In this document: piece after piece, positions 1-8,220 of the stretch
Layout: each line of letters starts with the position of its first letter
Numbering within the stretch: position 1 is the first letter of the stretch
Origin: Planctomycetaceae bacterium
GTDB taxonomy: Bacteria; Planctomycetota; Planctomycetia; Pirellulales; Pirellulaceae
NCBI GenBank assembly: GCA_002723275.1
Contig: PBNZ01000021.1
Coordinates: 111,931 to 175,930, forward strand
Direction of reading: 5' to 3'
DNA length: 64,000 nucleotides
Notes under the pieces: generated by a model
Database searches by the model: none
What the model saw: only the letters and a program-made list of their open reading frames with translations
Told to the model about the DNA's origin: nothing
Translations under genes and position numbers: made by a program

Positions 1-1784
1 GGCTCGTCAGGAGCGTCACCGAAATCGTAGATCGGATCGGGATCGGGATCGCCTTCGCTAATGAAGACCAGGTGATCTTCGACTTCACCATCCGGCACAG
101 CACCCGCAGGATCAGCCTTAGGCGTCAACGTGGGATTCGTCGTGCTGAAACGCCAGCGTGAATAAGTCGGTTCGTTCGGAGCTGGTTGCGCCGTGGCCGG
201 GACTGCGAAGGTCAGCACGTTCGAACCCGGAACGAGCGGCTGAGCATTGAAGATCTGCTCGGGAAGACCCATATCCCAGCTGCCGTTTCGATCGAAGTCG
301 ATCCAGGCGTTGAGATAACCATGCGTCGAAGCGATCACTTCCACCTGGGCAATGCCGCCGGGCACGATCGGCGTCAGAAAGTTAACGCCATCTTCGTCAT
401 CGATATTCGCCACGTCATCACCATCGGATGCGAATGTCGGCTGACCGTCGAGTTCAGGCTCAACTCGGTCACCCAGAAAAACGTCCGGATTGATCAAGTG
501 GTGAGCACCACCATTTGCCATCAGGGTTGGATAGGGCTGGTCCGGAGCATCGCCGAAATCGTAGATCGGATCAGGATCGGGATCAGGGTCGCCTTCACTG
601 ATGAAGGCCAAGTGATCCTCCACTTCACCATTAGGAATGGCGACACCAGCACCCTGACGGGGTTGCAAAATTGGATCGGTCGTGCTGAAACGCCAGCGTG
701 AATAGGTCGGTTCGTTAGCACCCGGCTGAATTCCGGCGGGTACCATGAAGTTCAAAATATTGACGCCCGGGTTAAGGGGTTCCGCGGAAAAGATCTCTTC
801 TGAAGTCCCAACATCCCACGAACCGCTTCGATCAAAATCGATCCACGCATTCAACCATCCCTGAGTCGATGCAACGACTTCTACCGTTGCCATATTGCCT
901 GGCACGAGCGGTGTCAGGAACGTAACACCATCTTCATCGTCGATGTTGTTCACATCGTCGCCATCCGAAGCAAACGTGGGTTGGCCATCTGCTTCGCCTT
1001 CAACGCGATTACCCAAGAATACGTCCGGATCGATCAAGTGGTGTGCACCATTATTTGCGTTGAGCGTCGGATAAGGCTCATCGGGAGCATCGCCCCAATC
1101 GAAACGATGATCAGCTTTTTCGCGAGTGCAAACATGGTCAATCCAAAGTTCTTGTCCACCAACCTTCAGCGAACTGATAGGGCCACTCATTGCAAGCCGT
1201 CCGACATCGTTGCCGAAGCCCCCACCCACCACGTTGACATTGACACCACCAATGTTCAGGCCATTAACATCTTGGAAGTCATTGAAGTTACGAAAATCGC
1301 CGTTGATTTCTAGGTTTAGGTTTCCACCGAATTCGCCAAAGTTCATCACGACACCGTCGACGGTGGCACCAAAATCAATGTCAACCAGGATGTTGTTGAC
1401 CATCATGTCCTGGCCTAAATGTCCGGCGTGGTTCGAATGATCGACCGAAGTCTGACCAGCAGCAGTGATTCCGCCACCGCTCCAAGTAAACGGCTCGCCA
1501 GTAAACTGTGCCTGCAATCCTGTGTTGTCTGCAGTGAAGGTGGCGCCAACGCCATAAACGCCTGCTGCGGGCATGTCTTCAAAATCGATGCAGTCGAGCG
1601 GCTGAATCACGACGGGCGGCTCGAATTCAATGCCCGGGTTGATCGGCAAATGATGGTCAACCGGGGCAAATACATCATCGCCGAACATCATCTGTCGGCT
1701 CTCTAGAGACTCAATCCGTCCGCCTCGTCGTTGGATTCCTTTCAAACCTGCTTTGGTTCGTTTCGTTTTCTTTTCGCGACGCAT
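1..1784 (-). CDS. Secreted GEVED-repeat surface protein, N-terminal part (runs off window)
   Basis: The minus-strand frame stays open from an ATG at 1784 to the window edge, about 594 codons with no stop. The basic N-terminus leads into RIESLESRQMMFG, a variant of the LE-x-R-x-LL export-type motif found at the start of many planctomycete extracellular proteins. A unique region of about 230 residues follows, rich in Gly, Asn and Val. Then come repeats that begin (Y/F)D(F/W)GDAPD, include DIDDEDGV and NAWIDFDRNG, and end in GEVEDH, which is the GEVED module of secreted bacterial proteins. Repeats are joined by Asp-Pro-rich linkers (GDPDPDPDP). Role inferred: large extracellular or cell-surface protein; no enzymatic motif is visible. 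The C-terminus is outside the window. ORFs on the plus strand here are shadows of the repeats. Confidence 0.85.
   Translation of the reverse strand, partial: MRREKKTKRTKAGLKGIQRRGGRIESLESRQMMFGDDVFAPVDHHLPINPGIEFEPPVVIQPLDCIDFEDMPAAGVYGVGATFTADNTGLQAQFTGEPFTWSGGGITAAGQTSVDHSNHAGHLGQDMMVNNILVDIDFGATVDGVVMNFGEFGGNLNLEINGDFRNFNDFQDVNGLNIGGVNVNVVGGGFGNDVGRLAMSGPISSLKVGGQELWIDHVCTREKADHRFDWGDAPDEPYPTLNANNGAHHLIDPDVFLGNRVEGEADGQPTFASDGDDVNNIDDEDGVTFLTPLVPGNMATVEVVASTQGWLNAWIDFDRSGSWDVGTSEEIFSAEPLNPGVNILNFMVPAGIQPGANEPTYSRWRFSTTDPILQPRQGAGVAIPNGEVEDHLAFISEGDPDPDPDPIYDFGDAPDQPYPTLMANGGAHHLINPDVFLGDRVEPELDGQPTFASDGDDVANIDDEDGVNFLTPIVPGGIAQVEVIASTHGYLNAWIDFDRNGSWDMGLPEQIFNAQPLVPGSNVLTFAVPATAQPAPNEPTYSRWRFSTTNPTLTPKADPAGAVPDGEVEDHLVFISEGDPDPDPIYDFGDAPDE
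7..1094 (-). repeat. Tandem GEVED-domain coding repeats (period 540 then 534 bp)
   Basis: The GDAP motif codons recur at about 1081-1094, 541-554 and 7-20, giving one unit of 540 bp (180 residues) and one of 534 bp (178 residues), with a third beginning at the left edge. The units are similar at DNA level over long stretches, for example the segments encoding TYSRWRFSTT and NIDDEDGV. This points to fairly recent duplication or ongoing recombination. The number of units beyond the window is unknown. Confidence 0.8.
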
Positions 1785-2212
1785 GGATCAATCTCCCAAT
1801 ATGTTTTGCGTTTGATGGCTACCACGGCGATGTAGAAGCTGCCGCATAGGCCATCAACGACGCACGCCGCTGAGGCGGTCGAAAAAATCCTGTTTTTTCA
1901 AAACTCGCTTAAACCCGTCAGAAAACAGGGCGTTTAGGGCGAATTAACGGATTGAAACAACCTGGCCGAACCGCTGAGATATTGCGGGAGAAATGGCTGT
2001 TTTCATCGCTCCGTCGACGGCGACGGCCATCGAAAGTTCTCTGACGCCGGAGCACAAAAATAATGCATTGAATCGTGAAGGGTGTCGGTTCAACAGGAAA
2101 ACCGAGCCCCTCGAGCTCGGTTCATGGACTCGATCTGAGAGTCGCGGCCGCCAGAACCATCCGGCCAGCGTTTCCTTGGCCGACTGCGTCTGAGCCTTGT
2201 GGGAGAGCGACG
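1785..2212. other. Intergenic region, no gene supported
   Basis: The 428 bases between two minus-strand genes must hold the promoter of the GEVED gene and the end of the acylase transcript. I see a terminator-like hairpin at 2097-2122 (listed separately) and a short A/T-arm hairpin at 1881-1899 (GAAAAAA / TTTTTTC, 5-base loop). The short plus-strand ORFs here have no recognisable features and overlap the hairpins. Confidence 0.6.
2097..2122 (-). terminator. Probable intrinsic terminator after the acylase gene
   Basis: Read on the minus strand, AACCGAGC and GGCTCGGTT-side arms form an 8-bp GC-rich stem (2100-2107 with 2115-2122) around a 7-base loop, followed by a short T run (TTTCC). It lies about 90 bases beyond the stop of the penicillin-acylase-family gene. 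The T tail is short, so efficiency is uncertain. Confidence 0.5.
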
Positions 2213-4378
2213 TTATTCACCGCCGGGTCGATAACTGCGAACCGCATTCGCTTCGACCTCTTCCGGGTAGAACCAGGCGGGCTTCATTTTTCGCTCAGAG
2301 AAGAGCTCGGCCTGATCGAAGTAGTTCGGTGATCCTCGGTGAGAACTTTGACCGAATTGAGTCGCCGAAACCGCTTTGACTCGTTCACCAAATTCGACGG
2401 CGCCAATGTAGGACGTTCCGACAACGGCATAACGTTTGGGGCGCAGGAAGCGAATACTTGGTGTTGAATAGACCGTGTAAATGATTCCCAAAGGACCGGG
2501 AGCACCACTGCAGGCAACACTGGGCAACAAACGATTAAAGCTGGCCGCCGCTCCGATCACATCATGGCGTCTTGTAACCCGTTGAATGCGATGGACCTCG
2601 CCCCAGGGAGTGCGCCAATCTCCGTGCATGCGTTCCACCTCTTCAGCGGCTTTTACCAGAGCATCGAGACGGCTGAGTCGATCCTGTTGATATTCTTGCT
2701 TTAAGGTTTCTGCGGGATATCCTTCGCCGTAAAGCTGGATATACCAGGCAACGCACAATGTGGTGGCCGTCGAATCGTTTTCTGATCGACAGTCCCAATC
2801 GAGCAAGTGCTCCAAATAGGGACGAACTCGTTCGGCTCGTTCCGCGTCCACTTTCTGCAGCTGTTCCAAGTCTCGTTTGAACTTGGGCAACTCAGTCATG
2901 GGCCAGTACATCTTGGTATCAAAAGCCAATTCCTGTAACTCTTCAAAAGTCAACTCGTTCGCACCGCGCAACAAATATCGAGACATCTTTGCCCGCCGCG
3001 TATCGTTATCGTCATCCTCCATCATGTAATCAGGAAAATCGCCTCGCTGAGGATTCCCTGCATCCGTTGTGGTGTAAGGCGTGGAATTGCAGTTTTGAAC
3101 GTATCCCGTCGGCGGATTGAACAATTGAGGAAGATCGTCGAATCGATGAATTCCTTTCCATTCGGTTCGAGGATCACTCCCATCAACGGGCTTCGTCCAA
3201 TCAAAACTTGCGTCTCGAACGGGAATCGAGCCGTTGTAGGCGTAAAAGATATTACCATCCTGATCCGCGTAGGCGATGTTGAACATGGGAATCGCGCACA
3301 TGCTCACCGCCTCACGCCACTCCGAATAATTCTCGGCCTTGATCATCCCGAGCGCCTGCGCGAGTCGACCAGAATCGAACAGACCCGCAATTCGCACGGC
3401 TAACCAAGTGGATTCATTTTCCCGACGGACCAGAGGCCCATGATGTGTTTTCCGCAAGTTCAATGTACGTTCTTCGAAGGTACCGTCATCTTTGCGAATT
3501 CGTACCGTGTCGACCCAAGTAACAGCCTCACGCAATTCATCACCAAAGGTGTATTGCAGCGGCCGGTCAGCATCGGGAAAGGTAACTCGATAAACATCCG
3601 CAATATCGGGCTCGTTCACAGTGTAGGTCCAGCCAAGTCGACCGTTGTGACCCTTGTTGGGAATCGGACTCCCAAAGAATCCCGCTCCTGAAAAATTAAT
3701 GCCCTCGTCACTGTAGATATGAGCTTCGTAATATTGTCCCCATCCATACCAGGGTTGATGCGGATTGAGCAGCAGCATTGCCTTGCCGGACTTCGTCTTC
3801 TGCGGTCCAATCGCCCACTGATTCGAGCCAATCGCAGCATCAACTGCGTCCGCAAACGTATCAGCCTTCGGCCGACTCACTCGAGCCCGTCCATAAACAA
3901 AGCTCAACAAGACATGGCGATCCATGGCCAGGACATGCCAGGGCTCAAACTGCTGGATCAGTCTTGGTTTTTCTTTTGGATGCGTTGCCAAATAATCATT
4001 GATGCCCTTTGTGAAGGCACTCATTTTCAACTGCATCGGTTCGGGAAGATTCTCAAAATCCTCCTTCGATCGTTGCACAACTTGAAAACTACGATTGAGC
4101 ACATCGTTACTTAAACCCGACTCACCGACGATTTCCGCGTACCGACCAACCGCTCGGATGCAATTGTCTTCCACTTGCCAGAAATAATCCTCGGCTTGCG
4201 CATAGCCCATGCCGTAAATCATGGCCTCATTCGTCTCACCATGAACATGCGGAACGCCCCACTCATCACGGTGAATCATCACCTTTTGAGCCAAGGGCGA
4301 CATGGCTTGAATAGAATCTTGAACAAGCCCGAGAACGAGCAACACGATCAGAGAGAAAAATACAGAAATCCGCGGCAT
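2213..4378 (-). CDS. Penicillin acylase (penicillin amidase) family Ntn-hydrolase, secreted
   Basis: Penicillin-acylase-family enzymes are secreted N-terminal-nucleophile hydrolases that cleave amide bonds (beta-lactam side chains, acyl-homoserine lactones, other N-acyl compounds). The hallmark beta-chain start SNQWAIG lies at about residue 185, preceded by the usual linker region; its Ser would become the catalytic N-terminus after autoproteolysis. Downstream, LGWTYTVNEPDIADVY matches the conserved region after the nucleophile. I chose the ATG at 4378 because it gives a clean signal peptide (MPRISVFFSLIVLLVLGL); an in-frame ATG at 4459 would add 27 basic residues ahead of it. About 721 residues, usual for the family. 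It follows the catabolic block in the same direction but after a 195-base gap, so it may be transcribed separately. Substrate is unknown. Confidence 0.88.
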   Translation of the reverse strand: MPRISVFFSLIVLLVLGLVQDSIQAMSPLAQKVMIHRDEWGVPHVHGETNEAMIYGMGYAQAEDYFWQVEDNCIRAVGRYAEIVGESGLSNDVLNRSFQVVQRSKEDFENLPEPMQLKMSAFTKGINDYLATHPKEKPRLIQQFEPWHVLAMDRHVLLSFVYGRARVSRPKADTFADAVDAAIGSNQWAIGPQKTKSGKAMLLLNPHQPWYGWGQYYEAHIYSDEGINFSGAGFFGSPIPNKGHNGRLGWTYTVNEPDIADVYRVTFPDADRPLQYTFGDELREAVTWVDTVRIRKDDGTFEERTLNLRKTHHGPLVRRENESTWLAVRIAGLFDSGRLAQALGMIKAENYSEWREAVSMCAIPMFNIAYADQDGNIFYAYNGSIPVRDASFDWTKPVDGSDPRTEWKGIHRFDDLPQLFNPPTGYVQNCNSTPYTTTDAGNPQRGDFPDYMMEDDDNDTRRAKMSRYLLRGANELTFEELQELAFDTKMYWPMTELPKFKRDLEQLQKVDAERAERVRPYLEHLLDWDCRSENDSTATTLCVAWYIQLYGEGYPAETLKQEYQQDRLSRLDALVKAAEEVERMHGDWRTPWGEVHRIQRVTRRHDVIGAAASFNRLLPSVACSGAPGPLGIIYTVYSTPSIRFLRPKRYAVVGTSYIGAVEFGERVKAVSATQFGQSSHRGSPNYFDQAELFSERKMKPAWFYPEEVEANAVRSYRPGGE

Positions 4379-4573
4379 TCCGAATCGAGCCTTTTTAGTC
4401 GGGGTGCATAGAATCCGTGAAATACAATCTCCTATCGAGTATGGTCTGAATCGAGCCATCGTACCAGGAGAGTAAGTAAAAACCTCTGAGATCCAAAGGC
4501 GTGGCTCAGTCGTCCAGGCAGCGGATCTGTTGCCCGAAAAGAATCACCCTGTACTCAATCTTGGATTTGCGGA

Positions 4574-5395
4574 TCAGTCGGTCTCGATCCCGGAGACCAA
4601 GTCACCAAAATCCAATTCCAGTCCGCCATCAACTACTAGAGTTTGCCCGCTGACATAGTCGGCGTCGGAACTTGCAAGATAGACAAATGCTGCTGCGATT
4701 TCCTCGGGTCGGCCCAAGCGTTTCCAGGGCAGTTTTTGAGACCCTGCCTGGAGCTGTGCTTCTGAAACGAAGGTCCGTTCATTTGGAGTGTCAATCCATC
4801 CGGGGTTCACCCCGTTAACATTGATCCGATATTTCGCCAGCTCAACTGCCAGGACTCTGGAAAAGTGTTGATTCGCCGCTTTGCACATCGAATAAACACC
4901 ATGACATTTCACGGCGATGTCGGCGTGCACGCTGCCGTTGATCAGAATTTTACCTCCCGGCCTTCCTGCCTCACATTGTTTGATCATTTGCCGCGCGGCT
5001 TGCTGACATGTGTTAAAAACTCCATACATACAGGTGTCCACAATACGTTGAACATCGTCCCATTCCGTTCGCACAATCGGCTCTTTCACATTCACCGCTG
5101 CATTGGCCAGAGCGATATCGACGTGGCCGAAGAAATCGACAGCCTGTTCGAACATCGCAAGCACTTGCTCGCGTTTACCGACGTCGGCATAGCAGACGAG
5201 AGCTCGACGTCCTAATGCTTCGATTTGCTGCTTCGTCTCTTCTGCGGAATTTTCCTTTGCCGACTGTTTGGGCGACCGACCATTGACCACGATATCGGCA
5301 CCTTCACGAGCCATCGCCAGCGCCGTCGCGCGGCCAATGCCCTGAGACGATCCGGTAATTAAAGCGACTTTTCCGGCAAGTTTACCTGCAGACAT
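4574..5395 (-). CDS. Short-chain dehydrogenase/reductase (SDR), classical type
   Basis: NAD(P)-dependent oxidoreductase of the classical SDR family, about 273 residues. Visible motifs are the cofactor site TGSSQGIG near residues 14-21, a NAA variant of the NNAG motif, the catalytic Ser in NGS, Tyr and Lys in YSMCK, and the C-terminal substrate-lid region NPGWIDTPNE ending in SGQTLVVDGG. The ATG at 5395 is preferred: GGAGAG lies about 12 bases upstream and the protein then begins MSAGKLAGKVALITG. The alternative TTG at 5446 would add 17 atypical residues and overlap the upstream gene. It is the last gene of the tightly packed block, 35 bases after another SDR. Likely role: oxidation or reduction of a hydroxyl on a sugar-derived intermediate; substrate not determinable. 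Confidence 0.88.
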   Translation of the reverse strand: MSAGKLAGKVALITGSSQGIGRATALAMAREGADIVVNGRSPKQSAKENSAEETKQQIEALGRRALVCYADVGKREQVLAMFEQAVDFFGHVDIALANAAVNVKEPIVRTEWDDVQRIVDTCMYGVFNTCQQAARQMIKQCEAGRPGGKILINGSVHADIAVKCHGVYSMCKAANQHFSRVLAVELAKYRINVNGVNPGWIDTPNERTFVSEAQLQAGSQKLPWKRLGRPEEIAAAFVYLASSDADYVSGQTLVVDGGLELDFGDLVSGIETD

Positions 5396-5430
5396 GACAG
5401 TGCTTCTCTCCGCAATTGAATTCAAACGTT

Positions 5431-6207
5431 CTACCAGGCGGTCCAACCGCCATCGACCGTCAGGTTTTGCCCAGTGACATAGCTTGAAGCAGCACTGGCG
5501 AAGAAGACAACAGCCCCCTTCAATTCGTTGGGACGTCCCATTCGCTTCATGGGCGACTTCTGTTTGAGCCGATCGACCAGTTCACGAGGAGCCGAATCGG
5601 GATTGGGGAAGGGGCCGGGGCTGATGCAATTGACTCGCACACTGTCGCTCGCCCAATAGACCGCCAGGTGTCGCGTCATATGAATCGTTCCGCCCTTCAG
5701 AGCGTGGTAGGCCACCGAACTTGCCTGGCAGATTCCTTCATAGGCATCCGGATAGGAGGCAACCTGTCCATACATCGACCCGATGTTGATGATGCTTGCT
5801 GGAGATTTTCGATCGACCGCATGACGATGCAATTGCCGCGACAATTCAAAATAGCCTGCATTGTTGACCTGGTGTTTCGCGAAATCTTCAAAGGCAACCG
5901 TATTCAGATCGTCGCCCAGGATTTCAAGTCCGTTGTTCACCAGAATATCAATCGTTCCACCTTCGAGTGCGTCTTGAAAACCAGCTGCAATGGAATCCTC
6001 AATCATGTGATCGAGTTGTATCGCTCGATGTTTCTGACCAGACTCAGTAACCAGCGAATTTGCGATACGTTCAGCACGCGCGCGTTCACGACTGGAAATA
6101 ATGACGGTGGCACCCGCTTCGGCCAAACCCTCCGCCATGGCTCGTCCGAGCCAACCTGTTCCGCCTGTGACTAAAGCTGTTTTTTGAGTAAGGTCGAAAA
6201 GATTCAT
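5431..6207 (-). CDS. Short-chain dehydrogenase/reductase (SDR), gluconate-5-dehydrogenase-like
   Basis: SDR oxidoreductase of about 258 residues beginning MNLFDLTQKTALVTGG. The nucleotide site is TGGTGWLG, a variant of TGxxxGIG in which Trp-Leu replaces Gly-Ile. NNG stands for NNAG, Ser lies in NIGSMYG, Tyr/Lys in YHALK, and the end is GQNLTVDGGWTAW. An in-frame ATG at 6228 overlaps the stop of the upstream aldo/keto reductase (ATGGTAA) and would add MVSSDTV; the ATG at 6207 fits the usual SDR start better. Neither has a clear ribosome binding site, so translation is probably coupled to the preceding gene. The two adjacent SDRs are clearly different in sequence and probably act at different steps. 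Confidence 0.85.
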   Translation of the reverse strand: MNLFDLTQKTALVTGGTGWLGRAMAEGLAEAGATVIISSRERARAERIANSLVTESGQKHRAIQLDHMIEDSIAAGFQDALEGGTIDILVNNGLEILGDDLNTVAFEDFAKHQVNNAGYFELSRQLHRHAVDRKSPASIINIGSMYGQVASYPDAYEGICQASSVAYHALKGGTIHMTRHLAVYWASDSVRVNCISPGPFPNPDSAPRELVDRLKQKSPMKRMGRPNELKGAVVFFASAASSYVTGQNLTVDGGWTAW

Positions 6208-6221
6208 GACAGTGTCTGAAC

Positions 6222-7136
6222 TTACCATTTTCGTGGGTCGATAATTTCGGCGGGCAAATTTTGAAACGAATGATCGAGCGTTTCTATCAGTTCGGGATCG
6301 AGACGTCTCGTCGCATACTCCAGGTTATCCTCCAACTGTTTCAGGTTGTCGACGCCAACCACCGCAAAGTTAACAAAGGAGTGAGACATGACGTAGGGTA
6401 AAGCAACATCCAGCACCGAACAACCAAAGTCGCTCAACAAACGATGCAATCTTTGCAAGGGCTCTCTCAGAGGGGCAATCGAGGCAGGAAGTTGATCGGG
6501 AGACATGGTCAGTGCACCCTGCAAAAGAGCGCTACGAGCAAAAACACGCGGCGATCGATGCGGTGTCGCATTCACAAATCCTGAATCACGAAAACGCCGA
6601 TCAAACAAATTGAAGGGCAATTGAATGGTGAGCTGATTACTGGAAGGGTCGGAGAATGAAAGATCGCTAACGTCATAAACGCTTACGCCGATCGAACGTG
6701 TCGCACCTCGCTCAACTTGAGTCAACATTGCATCCCAAATTGCGTCTCCATATCGCGAAATCATCGCAGCATCATGTAGCATCCACGTATCGAGTTGATC
6801 GCATCGCAAATCCTTTCGGGATGCATCAATCTGACCCGCCACCCAATCGGATAGACCTGCGACCGACACCGGTTGCTCGGGTGCGGGCAACTTTGAGATC
6901 AGCCGCACATCGTCACGTCGAGGATGCTGGCCCAAAAATCGCCCGATCCGTTCCTCAGCATTTCCATAAGCGCGAGCAGTATCCCAGTAAAGGACACCTC
7001 GCTCAATGGCTCGCTCGAGCACCTTGTCGCAGGCCATCGTATCGGGACGACCACTTGCATTCGCGACTCCATAATCAAGGCCCAGCTGAGCAGTCCCCAA
7101 ACACAGACGCGAGATGCCATCAGTATTAACGGACAA
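6222..7136 (-). CDS. Aldo/keto reductase
   Basis: NADPH-dependent aldo/keto reductase, TIM barrel. Motifs: LCLGTAQLGLDYG at the start, WDTARAYGNAEERIG carrying the catalytic Asp and Tyr, Lys in ISKLP, His in WMLHD, and the late cofactor region VVGVDNLKQLEDNL. Start: an ATG at 7196 would overlap the upstream gene by 71 bases and give an unrelated hydrophobic leader. A TTG at 7136 has GGGAG about 7 bases upstream, leaves only an 11-base overlap and puts the conserved ISRLCLG close to the start, so I prefer it. The protein is then about 304 residues. It lies between the D-threonine-aldolase-like gene and the SDR in the catabolic block. Carbonyl substrate unknown. Confidence 0.83.
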   Translation of the reverse strand: MSVNTDGISRLCLGTAQLGLDYGVANASGRPDTMACDKVLERAIERGVLYWDTARAYGNAEERIGRFLGQHPRRDDVRLISKLPAPEQPVSVAGLSDWVAGQIDASRKDLRCDQLDTWMLHDAAMISRYGDAIWDAMLTQVERGATRSIGVSVYDVSDLSFSDPSSNQLTIQLPFNLFDRRFRDSGFVNATPHRSPRVFARSALLQGALTMSPDQLPASIAPLREPLQRLHRLLSDFGCSVLDVALPYVMSHSFVNFAVVGVDNLKQLEDNLEYATRRLDPELIETLDHSFQNLPAEIIDPRKW

Positions 7137-8220
7137 TCGGAATCTCCCGTTCAAATTTACCGCCACGAAAGCCAAGAAAACCAGGATGCAGCACATTGGT
7201 CAGGTCGGCATAACCTGGAATAATTTCCACGGGCTGACCGATCTTGGGAGGCGTTGCATCCTCCGTCAATCTCAAGACACCATGTTCCGCCGAGAGTGAC
7301 TCGACCAAAAGTCCCTTAGGCTCTCGCACGCGTGGACGATAGATTTCTATATTCAGCGCTTTGCGCCCCGTATCGACAACCACGCGATCGGGCGTGGGCA
7401 TGCTGACCACCGTCGCCATGATCGTCAGCGAATTTTCCAGCTGATCGATTTGGCATGAGTGACGATAGAACTCATCCATAAAGATCGCACCACCCGCTTG
7501 TATTTCGGTAATTCCGTTTTGCTTGACGGTAATCGGAAACGATCCAGTCCCACCACAGGAGACGATCGAGCAGGGGAGTCCGCGACTTTCCAATCGGTCT
7601 CGGGCAGTCATCGCCTTTGCCAGCGCTTGCCGGATCGTCTGTTCCTTTTCCTGCAAGTCCTCAATGGTCAACAAGTGCCCTTCGTAGGCCATCACGCCAG
7701 CCAATTCGAGCCCGGGCAACGAGTGGACCTTCTCCGCTAATCGTTCAACCAGTTCAAGATCATCAACACCAACACGGTTCATACCGATTTCAAGTTCGAT
7801 CAACACACGGACGTAAACACCCGCAGTCGCCATGGCCTGTGAAATGGCATCAGCTTGATCTTGATGATCAAGACAAATGATCGGGTCAGCCTTGGATGCA
7901 AGCTCAACCAGACGTTGAATCTTGGCCGGACCCGCAATCAAATTCGCAATCAGTAGATCTCGAATCTCGGCCTCGGCCATCAACTCCGCCTCTCGGATTG
8001 TCGCACAAGTCAAACCGATCGCTCCTGCGTCAACGAGCCATCGGCCAATGATTGGAGACTTGTGACATTTTGCATGAGGTCGCCAATCGACACCGTGCTT
8101 CTGACAAGTCTCCACCATGATCTGTACGTTTGCGTCAAACAGATCAAGATCGAGACACAAGGCAGGCGTATACAAATCCGTTTTTGAACAACCGACAACC
8201 GCTTGATGAAGACTATTCAC
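7126..8220 (-). CDS. D-threonine aldolase / D-serine dehydratase-like PLP enzyme (alanine racemase fold)
   Basis: Fold-type III PLP enzyme of 364 residues. The N-terminal alanine-racemase-type barrel carries the PLP lysine in RPHAKCHK (Lys51), and TPALCLDLDLFDAN is the typical N-terminal strand. The C-terminal domain has EHGVLRL (His313), where family members bind a divalent metal. The second metal motif, usually PGH-x-(C/D), reads PGYAD here, so the expected His is Tyr337 while Asp339 remains. Family members cleave D-3-hydroxy amino acids to glycine and an aldehyde, or dehydrate them. The GTG start overlaps the symporter stop as GTGA, implying translational coupling. With an aldolase, an aminotransferase and dehydrogenases around it, a role in degrading a hydroxy-amino compound is plausible but inferred. 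Confidence 0.82.
   Translation of the reverse strand: MNSLHQAVVGCSKTDLYTPALCLDLDLFDANVQIMVETCQKHGVDWRPHAKCHKSPIIGRWLVDAGAIGLTCATIREAELMAEAEIRDLLIANLIAGPAKIQRLVELASKADPIICLDHQDQADAISQAMATAGVYVRVLIELEIGMNRVGVDDLELVERLAEKVHSLPGLELAGVMAYEGHLLTIEDLQEKEQTIRQALAKAMTARDRLESRGLPCSIVSCGGTGSFPITVKQNGITEIQAGGAIFMDEFYRHSCQIDQLENSLTIMATVVSMPTPDRVVVDTGRKALNIEIYRPRVREPKGLLVESLSAEHGVLRLTEDATPPKIGQPVEIIPGYADLTNVLHPGFLGFRGGKFEREIPIVR

Noticed and set aside
186-1706. Plus-strand ORFs of 95-171 residues in the first 1.7 kb
   Set aside because: They lie over the minus-strand GEVED gene, repeat with its repeats, and have compositions typical of antisense shadows.
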